From Megamerina dolium (Eukaryota > Arthropoda > Insecta > Diptera > Megamerinidae), in contig OY978525.1 in NCBI GenBank assembly GCA_963854835.1, positions 28,667,253-28,731,252 of the forward strand: a DNA stretch of 64,000 bases, written 5' to 3'. This document shows, in pieces, positions 38,701-43,889 of the stretch. The number at the start of each line of letters is the position of its first letter. Within the stretch, counting starts at the first letter, position 1. The notes beneath the pieces were generated by a model that did not search any database, was not told the origin of the DNA, and saw only the letters and a list, made by a program, of their open reading frames with translations. Position numbers and translations under genes: made by a program.

Positions 38701-39092
38701 AACTTGTTCATGTAATGTATTAAAAATTATAACGCTATATTTATTTTAGTGCACGTCGTACACCACCACGTACTGCACCGCCACCGCCACCACCACCCAG
38801 CCAGATGAACAGGTTCTATCAACGTTATTGATCAGCTTATTACTAATCTAATCTGTGTTTCTTTTTCGAATACTCTTGCATTCAACACCTCATTCAAACT
38901 AAAAAAAAAACAAAATAACAACAACAACAAACAAAACCACATGAAAATTACATTTTCAACACATTTCGTTGCAGATATGGCAGTGTACGTAGCGTACGTT
39001 GGAATGCTGAAGAAGATGTGGTTTTTGAAGATGTCGACTCACCAAATCCTATATATGTGAGTCATTCGTACGATCACGATAATTATCATTAA
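11579..39092 (+). CDS. Prominin-family five-transmembrane glycoprotein (gene span, 18 coding exons)
   Basis: Prominins sit in plasma-membrane protrusions, bind cholesterol and organise membrane shape; in flies they are linked to photoreceptor rhabdomeres. Exons: 11579-11795, 15809-15864, 15976-16208, 16368-16555, 16714-16809, 23703-23875, 24074-24230, 25163-25730, 28536-28827, 31082-31329, 37123-37482, 37547-37702, 37758-37916, 37991-38101, 38163-38348, 38579-38662, 38750-38812, 38975-39092. They sum to 3465 nt, 1154 residues plus stop, with every phase matching. Membrane segments are in exon 3 (ends CAWCCC), exons 3-4, exon 8 (two) and exon 11, with two large extracellular loops between. The donor at 16556 (GTCAAT) is weak. 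No signal peptide is evident. Whether this is the fly prominin or prominin-like paralogue cannot be settled here. Confidence 0.87.
12147..12764. mobile_element. Mariner-like element, short and non-coding
   Basis: A 618-bp element with inverted ends GGGTGTTCGAAAAAGTTCGG and CCGAACTTTTTCAAACACCC, flanked by TA at 12145-12146 and 12765-12766. The minus strand holds scattered transposase-like words (FDVKDA) broken by stops, so it is a decayed mariner-type element. It lies in prominin intron 1. Confidence 0.78.
13242..14035 (-). mobile_element. Mariner-superfamily relic with terminal inverted repeats
   Basis: Ends are TTTCAACAAGAGGTGCCATT (left, 13242) and AAAATGACATCTTTTGTTGA (right, ending about 14035), inverted copies of each other with few mismatches. 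Minus-strand fragments 13835-13545 and 13528-13304 encode the catalytic half of a transposase: FQQDGATYHT, then ELTPLDFFLWGFVKNK, then GGHLSDIVFH. The first catalytic region is missing and the frame is interrupted. Located in prominin intron 1. Confidence 0.82.
14036..15808. other. Prominin intron 1, distal part, no gene recognised
   Basis: Holds a GTTAGGTTAAGTTAGGTTAG motif at about 14340 that opens a less AT-rich patch (to about 14700), probably a TE fragment. Another unusual patch at 15190-15720 contains short open frames and near-inverted words (ACACTGTC... and ...GAACACTGTG). Neither matches a family I recognise. Confidence 0.4.
15809..16208 (+). CDS. Prominin exons 2 and 3: first membrane segment
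   Basis: Exon 2 (15809-15864) encodes DLIREALHSNLTLFQFATN between an AATAG acceptor and GTAAGT donor. Exon 3 (15976-16208) encodes AIKIESGFIAIMSIFAILAL..., a strong membrane helix ending in CAWCCC, a short Asn/Asp-rich cytoplasmic loop, and the start of the second helix (RASVITLWIAFIFLA). The cysteine cluster at the inner end of the first helix is a prominin hallmark. Confidence 0.87.
16368..16809 (+). CDS. Prominin exons 4 and 5: second membrane segment and loop 1
   Basis: Exon 4 (16368-16555) finishes the second helix with LSDFCIFYANSRL and begins the first large extracellular loop. Exon 5 (16714-16809) continues it (VDVLLGEPIQAEIS). The exon 4 donor GTCAAT is non-optimal, but the phase fit and the lack of any other open continuation support it. 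The following intron is about 6.9 kb and contains a LINE with a Tc1 element. Confidence 0.78.
16810..18520. other. Prominin intron 5, 5' part
   Basis: AT-rich intron sequence without a supported gene. It contains the pyrimidine tract described separately (17630-18145). Confidence 0.5.
17630..18145. repeat. Degenerate TCTCTA/TCTGTC microsatellite, over 500 bp of pyrimidine-rich DNA
   Basis: Nearly continuous hexanucleotide-like TCTCTA, TCTGTC and TCTATC units. The open frames it produces (Leu/Ser/Tyr-rich on +, Glu/Arg-rich on -) are by-products of the repeat. Confidence 0.92.
18541..20660 (+). pseudogene. Endonuclease and reverse transcriptase of the LINE at 18534
   Basis: The first frame (18541-19863) gives the end of the endonuclease (LILGCDANAHSSVWGS, RLTMSDHRAIQFG) and the RT start (FKTAGTDGISPALLQWGAEA). 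A small deletion near 19815 shifts to the second frame (to 20312): SFRPVSLISFLLKCMEGVLA, HAYRAGKSTETALHEL, FMDIEGAFDKIGFDKL. At about 20185-20200 the sequence jumps from the palm start to the thumb (QCKRVFGLMCGITPRA), so the segment with the FADD-type active site is absent. TAG at 20310-20312 ends the frame before the thumb is complete. Confidence 0.87.
20664..22315 (-). mobile_element. Tc1-family DNA transposon, apparently complete
   Basis: A 1652-bp element flanked by TA at 20662-20663 and 22316-22317. Outer ends begin CAGTGGCTCCCAGCTTATTT (left) and, inverted, CAGTGGCTCACAGCTTATTT (right), differing at one base. A second copy of the terminal word lies inside each end: CACAGCTTATTTCGTACAGT near 20868-20888, and inverted TGTACGAAATAAG near 22095-22107. 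This two-repeats-per-end layout is the IR/DR arrangement known from many Tc1-like elements. One full transposase ORF lies between the repeats on the minus strand. It inserted into the LINE at 18534-23281. Confidence 0.93.
20925..21944 (-). CDS. Tc1-type transposase, DD34E, uninterrupted
   Basis: 339 residues from ATG to stop, the normal length for Tc1 transposases. The N-terminal paired-like DNA-binding region has two helix-turn-helix units (QRKLVINHFRKGQSVRKIAE; SAPKLAAEVQREIG) joined by a basic linker (RVARKKP). The catalytic domain shows IFADESKFNIFG (first Asp), GGGSVMVWACMS, YQDNDPKHKS (second Asp) and SPDMNVIENLW (Glu), with 34 residues between the second Asp and the Glu. No internal stop or frameshift. 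The protein would bind the terminal repeats and cut and paste at TA. Activity is plausible but unproven. Confidence 0.95.
   Translation of the reverse strand: MGRRTTMEQRKLVINHFRKGQSVRKIAEMTNLSASTVQYIIQRFVRENRLENKGREAPNKIFNASDERYIVRKIKKNPKLSAPKLAAEVQREIGKSSSAETVRRVLRNHDLNGRVARKKPFISKMNIQRRLDFAKEHIINTPAFWNTVIFADESKFNIFGSDGMSYVWRKANTELNKENLKPTVKHGGGSVMVWACMSAAGVGELVFIEGTMDKMKYLEILKNNLLQSADKLDLREEFRYYQDNDPKHKSGIVQSWLIWNCLHLMSPPPQSPDMNVIENLWSILDNKIRTHKISNKQDLKKVLMEEWKKITPDITQKLVDSMPNRLQAIINAKGCHTKY
22345..23211 (+). pseudogene. RNase H and C-terminal region of the LINE at 18534
   Basis: An open frame with a TDGS motif just upstream of 22363, AEMLGLMHALDHLL, LALDNQAVVRRL and MWVKGHIGIEQNEAANSLAR, the four acidic positions of RNase H. 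It then shows ALITGHGNFRYHLSKMGL and CRLCMEETET...CQCPA. The frame is intact from after the Tc1 insertion to the TAA at 23209-23211, but it is cut off from the RT by the transposon and by RT damage. Confidence 0.87.
23282..23702. other. Prominin intron 5, 3' part
   Basis: Right copy of the LINE target duplication (23282-23294), then ordinary AT-rich intron up to the exon 6 acceptor. No gene seen. Confidence 0.5.
23703..24230 (+). CDS. Prominin exons 6 and 7: extracellular loop 1
   Basis: Exon 6 (23703-23875) encodes TVGRALKISQEAAARMEELQ and a Cys pair (QCTYRDRPLC), ending before GTACGT. Exon 7 (24074-24230) starts after TTGTCAG and encodes LQEDQTIYRMRYLGEIEFGA through NFPQQVKHDTAYERN before GTAAGT. 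The exon 6 acceptor (TTACAAG) has a poor pyrimidine tract; a slightly different start is possible. Confidence 0.8.
24231..25162. other. Prominin intron 7
   Basis: AT-rich intron, no recognised element or gene. Confidence 0.5.
25163..25730 (+). CDS. Prominin exon 8: third and fourth membrane segments
   Basis: A 568-nt exon. It completes loop 1, then encodes WVAAMIIIWVLLFMLMTYCC and a second hydrophobic helix (GVVLFIAVLIICFGSFAMTI), then the start of the second extracellular loop with GNTEIFLCRALYDN. This is the clearest single piece of evidence for the family. The donor is AAG|GTACGT. Confidence 0.9.
25731..26757. other. Prominin intron 8, 5' part, with GATGAT microsatellite
   Basis: A GAT/GGT-type trinucleotide stretch lies at about 25913-25977, followed by CTCTCTCT at about 26022-26034. 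Between 26330 and 26740 the sequence is less AT-rich, with a short frame at 26444-26758 that may be an old transposon piece, but no family is recognised. Confidence 0.45.
26758..27554 (+). mobile_element. Mariner-superfamily relic in prominin intron 8
   Basis: Ends AAGGGTGTTTTTTTAGAG and, inverted, ACGGGTGTCTTTTTTAAA, with TA on both sides (26756-26757 and 27555-27556). The + strand encodes the catalytic half of a transposase: NKQNCRIWSEDNPQEI, CLRAGGIISPYFVKN, VEKMWFQQNGATCRTS, then after a frame break YPGKSCDLTPLLDYVL. The QQDGAT motif has Asn in place of the catalytic Asp. The N-terminal half is missing and the copy is dead. Confidence 0.83.
27555..28535. other. Prominin intron 8, 3' part
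   Basis: AT-rich intron; nothing recognised. Confidence 0.5.
28536..31329 (+). CDS. Prominin exons 9 and 10: extracellular loop 2
   Basis: Exon 9 (28536-28827) encodes GCEQNQASYNVFQLDAFVNT and a long helical stretch. Exon 10 (31082-31329) encodes DVATSSRMTTLGSRSKRLQA through AGEICHNQTRIYTE. Both join in phase. Several N-X-S/T sites (NTT, NLS, NQT) fit an extracellular glycosylated loop. The introns on either side hold three mariner relics and a foldback-like element. Confidence 0.83.
28828..29227. other. Prominin intron 9, 5' part
   Basis: AT-rich intron; nothing recognised. Confidence 0.5.
29228..30080 (+). mobile_element. Mariner relic in prominin intron 9
   Basis: The left end near 29238 (AAAAAGTTCGTGCGGATTT) and right end near 30058-30078 (AAACCGCATGAACTTATTTA) are inverted. 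The + strand carries a badly interrupted transposase: an HTH-like stretch at 29330-29440, then LQHDNTPPHVTAPVKTYLET and KWEVLPHLSYSP at 29740-29835, the second aspartate and the YSPD region of mariners. Multiple stops and shifts show old age. Confidence 0.75.
30081..31081. other. Prominin intron 9, 3' part
   Basis: AT-rich, with short ACACAC/CATA tracts near 30980-31070. No gene or element recognised. Confidence 0.5.
31330..31885. other. Prominin intron 10, 5' part
   Basis: AT-rich with TATGTA and TTGTTG repeats; no gene recognised. Confidence 0.5.
31886..32496 (-). mobile_element. Mariner-superfamily relic in prominin intron 10
   Basis: On the minus strand from 32496: terminal CAGGGTGATTTTTTTAGC next to TA (32497-32498), then an N-terminal region with FYGQFGRPPEAAIQNLVTKF and ELSIRRRSQQLGLR, then LADMWLQQLGATCHT. 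These match the same transposase family as the relic at 26758-27554. The middle is deleted and no second terminal repeat is seen at the left. Confidence 0.72.
32497..32889. other. Prominin intron 10, AT-rich segment
   Basis: AT-rich with oligo-A/T runs; nothing recognised. Confidence 0.5.
32890..36334. mobile_element. Foldback-like long inverted-repeat element, copy B
   Basis: The left end TATACCCTCCATAATG (32890) mirrors the right end CATTATGCAGGGTATA (to 36334). Both arms share, in inverted order, the terminal ATTCATTTCGGTCAGATG, CACTTGAAGGAATC, a GTCC/GGAC run, the AGCAATCAT/GACCGATCATGCCC segment and CCACGCCCAC/GTGGGCGTGG units. The left arm is about 1 kb (to about 33860) and the right arm about 1.9 kb (from about 34397). 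The inner arm ends also pair (GACCCAACCGACTGTAAG and its inverse at 34397). A spacer of about 535 bp separates them and encodes nothing I recognise. It lies in prominin intron 10. Confidence 0.75.
34660..36060. repeat. Tandem dimer array in the right arm of foldback copy B
   Basis: GTGGGCGTGG (or a one-base variant) recurs near 34828, 34980, 35138, 35280, 35437, 35579, 35734, 35890 and 36040. Alternate units continue CACACTGATTTTCTGCC or CGCCCATTTCC, so the repeating block is a dimer of about 295-311 bp. The left arm has fewer units, which implies array expansion after or independent of arm pairing. Confidence 0.85.
36335..37122. other. Prominin intron 10, 3' end
   Basis: AT-rich intron leading to the exon 11 acceptor. 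No gene recognised. Confidence 0.5.
37123..37482 (+). CDS. Prominin exon 11: fifth membrane segment and start of cytoplasmic tail
   Basis: Encodes CRPFFDIFDANRIFLCRNIV, the fifth helix (INALWFFTFLTLILWSIATP), then GLNMINIQRDMNALRKAQ and an Arg/Ser-rich tail. Acceptor ATATAG at 37121-37122 and donor GTAAGT at 37483 give phase 2 at the exit. Confidence 0.88.
37547..38812 (+). CDS. Prominin exons 12-17: low-complexity cytoplasmic tail of symmetric exons
   Basis: Exons 37547-37702, 37758-37916, 37991-38101, 38163-38348, 38579-38662 and 38750-38812 are separated by introns of about 55-230 bp and all begin and end in phase 2. They encode an Arg/Glu-, Gln-, Asp- and Pro-rich tail. Several open with the same theme: a basic pair, then a Thr-Glu-Glu/Asp acidic run (RKQGTEEFDLDNDD in exon 14, QRRGTEDFELDDDE in exon 16, RRTATEETLDIAQD in exon 12). 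This suggests ancestral exon duplication and allows any exon to be skipped without frame loss. Confidence 0.8.
38975..39092 (+). CDS. Prominin terminal exon (read-through form)
   Basis: Starts after TTGCAG, encodes YGSVRSVRWNAEEDVVFEDV DSPNPIY and continues VSHSYDHDNYH to TAA at 39090-39092. A strong internal donor (TAT|GTGAGT at 39057) could instead splice to an acceptor ending at 39486, giving a different C-terminus. AATAAA at 39411-39416 could serve as the polyadenylation signal of this form. Confidence 0.72.
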
Positions 39093-39486
39093 TGCTTAAT
39101 TTCATTTAAGCATATCCAAATGCCAAATGCACCATTTTACAAAATAGAACAAAGAGATAAATCATTAAAATTGTATAGTTTTAAGCCACAAATAATTTAT
39201 ATATCGACTTTTCTTTTAGCATTTACTCTTAAGACTCCATAAAGCTGCTCTAAGACTCTATGTATGTACGTAGATCCAATATGTGTTATTTTCTTCATAT
39301 GCATACATACATACACACACATTCATATAAATGCTTAACTTATGTAATTACTTGTAAGTGAAACTCTTTTAAAAATTATATAATTTCCCTTTAATAAGTA
39401 TTTAAAACAAAATAAATATATAAATAAATTTATTTGACTAAAAAATACTCAATTTTATATTGACTCAATTTTATATTTTATTCCAG

Positions 39487-39540
39487 GCCTATGTGAAGGG
39501 ATGTCTAAAATATACTCTTACTATTGCACTATGTATATGA
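39487..39540 (+). CDS. Possible alternative prominin terminal exon
   Basis: A pyrimidine-rich acceptor (TTTTATTCCAG, ending 39486) precedes a phase-0 frame encoding AYVKGCLKYTLTIALCI and TGA at 39538-39540. It would follow exon residues up to 39056 through the GTGAGT donor. The splice sites are better than average but the peptide has no recognised match. Confidence 0.4.
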   Translation, partial: AYVKGCLKYTLTIALCI

Positions 39541-39553
39541 GGCATGTATGTGG

Positions 39554-39805
39554 CACTTCCAGTACTATTGTGCGAATTAAATATTGACAGTATTAGAAGG
39601 GACTTGTTTATATTAACCGGTTCCGAGCGGCTATCAGTGAGCTTATCAGACTGCACACTGCAGCACATTTGGCTTTTTCCACTTCCAGTACTATTGTGCG
39701 AATTAAATATTGACAGTATTAGAAGGGACTTGTTTATATTAACCGGTTCCGAGCGGCTATCAGTGAGCTTATCAGACTGCACACTGCAGCACATTTGGCT
39801 TTTTC
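39554..39805. repeat. Perfect two-copy 126-bp tandem duplication
   Basis: Units 39554-39679 and 39680-39805 appear identical base for base. The unit length is divisible by three, so open frames run through both copies on both strands, but no start context or family supports coding. It lies just beyond the candidate alternative last prominin exon. Confidence 0.95.
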
Positions 39806-39844
39806 CTAAGTTTCAATAGCAGCGATTTTTGGGATACTTAAACG

Positions 39845-40985
39845 GAAATGTCGCATCTGGGCCAATCAGAATCCTGAGGATTAATATTATATGCTTAAAA
39901 AGTCACTGTCTGTTGCCTCATCTTAGACAATACGAACAGTGTTGCCTTTATATATTTGGAATTGACTTTGTACATTCGTTTTTTTTTTATTTGGTGATGT
40001 AATTTACCCACCAAATTCGTGCGATTTGTTGCCATCGGATTTTTTTTTTTTTTGTGGGCATACGCAGAATGGTATTTACAGAGACAACCCTCAAACTATT
40101 GACGCTATAAATATAAGTATTTATTCAGTTATGGTCGAGCTTGTCTTATACAAAACGAAAACTTATTGAAAATTACCTCATCCGAAACAATGTTGCTGAA
40201 ACTAGCGTGGAGAACCTTTGAATAATATTGTATTCCACACATAATCGAAAAGTTCAAACAATATATGTTTGTACGTCAATTCTTTACAAAATCAAATATT
40301 CAATCGAAACATCCACCTTTGGCCTCCACGCACGCCTTAAGTCGGAATGATCAATCATCAATAGCTGCACGCACCCCTTCCATTGGAAAATTGGCCGCAA
40401 CACGAATCAAGTCTGTCTTAAGGGGATCAATATTAGACTATCTTTTGTGGCAAATCATATCCTTTAAAATTGTCCACAATTTGTAATCCAGCGGGTTTAA
40501 ATCAGAACTGCCAGAGAGACATTCTTTAGAGGAAATTAATGCTGGTAAAATATTTTAGAGCCAGGGTTGGATCTTTTTAGCGCTGACCCTTTTCGAATTG
40601 TGAAACCAGTTCAGATGCTTCCTTAGATGACCGTGTATACAACCTATCATGTTGCTTGTTAAATTTTTCCAGCACCGAAAGCCCCAAGTGCCAAGTATTT
40701 TTTAATAATTTGACTCATGAACTTTTGCGAGATATTCATCTCGCGAGTCGTGATTTTATGTTTTCGGAGCGAATTTCGCTGCATTCTTAATTCGGGAGCT
40801 TTGACGACTTGCGGTGTTCGACCTGTTCGTGGACGGCACGACCAGTGGTGGTCTTGAACATCTCCAGTCTCATCAAACAGTTTTACTCACAGTTTTATAG
40901 CATGTCACGAACAAGTGACATCCTATAACAGGGATACGGTTCTCGTTATCTGACCATTCCATGGTAAAAGATGAAACAACTTAGA
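39845..40985. mobile_element. Remnants of one or two Tc1/mariner-type transposons
   Basis: On + at about 39841-39890 the words RKCRIWANQNPED resemble the NCRIW..NP motif of the mariner relics at 13242 and 26758. On - between 40985 and 40265 scattered transposase-like words appear, including SSDLNPLDYKLWTILKDM near 40500 and EGVRAAIDDHSDL near 40360, the C-terminal region of a mariner-type transposase. Frames are heavily broken and no termini were found. Confidence 0.6.
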
Positions 40986-42214
40986 ATTCCTGGTAGAGAG
41001 TAACGCTATACAGGTTATATTTCATGTGGTAATAACTCGGTTTGTTCAATTTTTCTGTTGGGTTGGGTGTGTTCAACGTTGTAACAATACGAGTATTTAT
41101 ATCCCTACTAAGTATTGAAATATAAGGTTGATTTCAATATCAACTGTGTTTAAATTTATATTAGTCAATATTGAACGATAGAATTTTTGTCCTCAAAAGA
41201 AAATTTAAAATTGAAAATCGTACTAATTAACAATTACTCACCAAAAGGTAAGCATTATTTTCTTTCTAAAAAATGTTGATTTATTTCATAGTTGAACAGA
41301 AATCTTACGTACAAGCCACTGTGTTACGACAACATATAAATAATCCAATTAATCATTTCAATCGCTTATATTTAAAAGTCCCTAAAAATTCTTCTAAAAA
41401 TGATTATTAATAAAAAAAAAAGAAAACAATTTTGGATATTTTCATATTTCATAAACGTGACTAACTACATAACAGCTAAAATACATAATTGAATAATCAG
41501 ATCTCATAAAAATCCCCTAAACATTGTAATGCCAACATATTGTTTAAATCTGTACATACTTACATATTTATTATAAATAATAACAACAATATAATCAAAT
41601 TCAGTTAACTGCATGAATGCACAATTGACCATGTGTAATTGACGCACTTAAATACCTAGTTACTATTCTATAAGGAATATAATTACGAGTACTTACGAGA
41701 CCCTATGAAAGCTTGCATACATGTGCGACATTAGAATACCTATTGCTATGCAAATGTATGTATACATATGTAATTGTTTTGCAACACCATCATCATTAGA
41801 AACTGTAACGTAATGTGTACAAACACGTAATGTATCGGTATATTAATGTACATTTAGCATCTAACCAAAAGTACTATCGAATGCATAGTTGCTTATATAA
41901 TTATTAAGCAGCTTGCTTTAGATGTGGGAATATATAATTTGTTAGGTACAATATATGAATACAAGCATTGTTTACTCTAATCCATTGATCATGTGAATGC
42001 TACACTCTAGGAGTCAAACATATATTTAATTTGTGCTTAGATTTGTAATTCCCATAATTATGGCAAGGCAGGTATGGAAAAGTATATACATGTGATGAGA
42101 CGATACTGAGATTCTGTGCCTTACCCACCAAACACTATTTAGCTATCCTTCCTTACTTAAAGTTAATACAATTTTCAAAATATCCCATTTTGGGCGTTCT
42201 ATATAAATAAACAC
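40986..42214. other. Intergenic AT-rich sequence between prominin and the LINE copy
   Basis: No gene recognised. Confidence 0.5.
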
Positions 42215-42223
42215 AGTAGAAGA

Positions 42224-43401
42224 TTTTCACACTGCGCCAAATCCTGGAGAAGACCCAAGAAAAGCAGATCGAAACACACCATCTATTTGTTGATTATAAA
42301 GCCGCTTTCGACAGTCCGGTAAGGGATTGCCTCTACGCAACAATGTCTGAGTTCGGTATTCCTGCAAAGCTCATTCGACTTTGTAGAATGATACTGCATA
42401 ACTCCCGCTGTGTAGTGAAAATTGGGAAGGACCTCCCACACCATTTAGTACCGAACGGGGTTTCAGACAAGGTGATTCATTATCGTGCGACTTCTTCAAT
42501 CTTATTATGGCGAAAATAATACGAGCTGCTGATCTACGACATAATGGCACTATCTTCAACAAAAGTGTCATCCTGTTAGCGTATGCCGACGATATTGACA
42601 TAATCAGCATGAACACGCGAGCAGTCAGTGCAGCATTCTCAGAGCTGGAAAGAGAGTCGCGTCGGATGGGTCTTACGGTGAACGAGGGCAACACGAAGTA
42701 TCTAGTGCCAACAAACAAAGAGTCACGGCGTCTTGGACAGCACGTCACTTGTGACAACTACGCTTTTGAAGTAGTAAGGGACTTTGTCTATCTTGGATCC
42801 AGCATTAACAGCAGTAATGACGTCAGCTTGGAGATCATGCGTAGGATAACTCTTGCTAACAGGTGTTACTTTGGGCTGAGTAAGCAATTGAGAAGTCGAG
42901 CCTTCTCTCGAAGAACGAAAACTACACTCTACAAATCTCTCATCATGCCTGTCCTAAAATATGGCGCTGAAGCCTGGACAATTTCCACCTCGGATGAGCG
43001 AATGCTTGGGGTTTTCGAGAGAAAAGTCCTACGCAGGATCTTTGGACCTATTTGCGTTGGTGGCGAGTACCTAATAAGGTACAACCATGAGCTGTACGAG
43101 CTGTATGCCGATATTGACATAGTAAAGCGCATCAAAATCCAGCGGCTGTGCTGGCTAGGTCATATCGAGCGAATGGAAGAACACGCTCCAACTAAGAAGG
43201 TGATATATTCGGAACCTGCTGGAGGACGACGCAGAAGAGGAAGACCTAACCTCCGGTGGAAAAACCAAGTACTGGAGAACCTGACGGCGCTTGGAATTTC
43301 TAACTGGCGCCAGCTAGAGAAGAACAGAAATGTCTGGCGAAGCATGTTATTTTCGGCCTAAATCGATATTCGGTTGTTATGGCCACATAAGTAAGTAAGT
43401 A
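42224..43401 (+). mobile_element. RTE-like LINE, 5'-truncated, with TAAG tail and target duplication
   Basis: The copy starts inside the reverse transcriptase (LRQILEKTQEKQIETHHLFV) and ends in a TAAG-type tetranucleotide tail (43389-43405). AGTAGAAGA flanks it at 42215-42223 and 43402-43410, though the right copy adjoins the tail, so the duplication is slightly uncertain. A microsatellite tail rather than poly-A and the short C-terminus with RRRRGRPNLRWKNQ are RTE-like. It is very similar to the opposite-strand copy at 1-905. Confidence 0.86.
42507..43361 (+). CDS. Reverse transcriptase C-terminal part of the RTE-like LINE
   Basis: 284 codons in one open frame. LAYADDIDII (residues 29-38) is the catalytic Y-A-D-D, followed by LTVNEGNTKYLV, the thumb (VVRDFVYLGSSINSSNDVSL), MPVLKYGAEAWTIS and the C-terminal WLGHIERMEEHAPTKKVIYS with RRRRGRPNLRWKNQ. 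The true frame continues upstream through FRQGDSL but is broken near 42445 by a one-base deletion relative to the copy at 1-905. The ATG is internal, not a genuine start. Confidence 0.85.
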   Translation: MAKIIRAADLRHNGTIFNKSVILLAYADDIDIISMNTRAVSAAFSELERESRRMGLTVNEGNTKYLVPTNKESRRLGQHVTCDNYAFEVVRDFVYLGSSINSSNDVSLEIMRRITLANRCYFGLSKQLRSRAFSRRTKTTLYKSLIMPVLKYGAEAWTISTSDERMLGVFERKVLRRIFGPICVGGEYLIRYNHELYELYADIDIVKRIKIQRLCWLGHIERMEEHAPTKKVIYSEPAGGRRRRGRPNLRWKNQVLENLTALGISNWRQLEKNRNVWRSMLFSA

Positions 43402-43889
43402 AGTAGAAGAATTAATATATATATTATTTATTTGGAATTCTCTCAAGAAAAATAAATATAGATAAATAAATTAGTCTGTCATATATACAACATTATTTAA
43501 ATAAGAATCTTAATTTAAGTGGCTAATTTTAAGCTTAATTTATAAATTTTAGTATGATTTTTGCAAGTCTACTTGAACTTAAACAAAGGAATGATTTTTT
43601 ATATTTAAATTTAAAATTAAAATAAAATTTTTAAAATATGCATATCTTTGGCGTGCTATCGTACATATATAAAAAGCAGACTAGATTTAAAAATAAGAAC
43701 CTATACGACGATTATATTATGACATACAACAATCAACTTAATTTATGTGTTTTACTAACAACGCGATTGAGAAGAGAAAATCGACTTAGGCCTTTGGGAC
43801 AATTCTTATATGTGATGTACTCGTATACAGTTTTAGGCAAAAACAATCGACCAAAGTACAAACTAACAGCAGTGTTTGCTAGTAGTTTT
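43402..43889. other. Intergenic, 3' flank of PIG-Z
   Basis: AT-rich; likely includes the PIG-Z 3' UTR on the minus strand. AAATAAATA-like words near 43450 are candidate polyadenylation contexts only. Confidence 0.4.

Noticed and set aside
39489..39819. Open frames of 91-101 residues on both strands across the 126-bp duplication
   Set aside because: The unit length is a multiple of three, so any stop-free frame is simply doubled; no start context, splice support or family.
42371..42757. Minus-strand 128-residue frame
   Set aside because: Antisense shadow of the RTE-like reverse transcriptase at 42224-43401.
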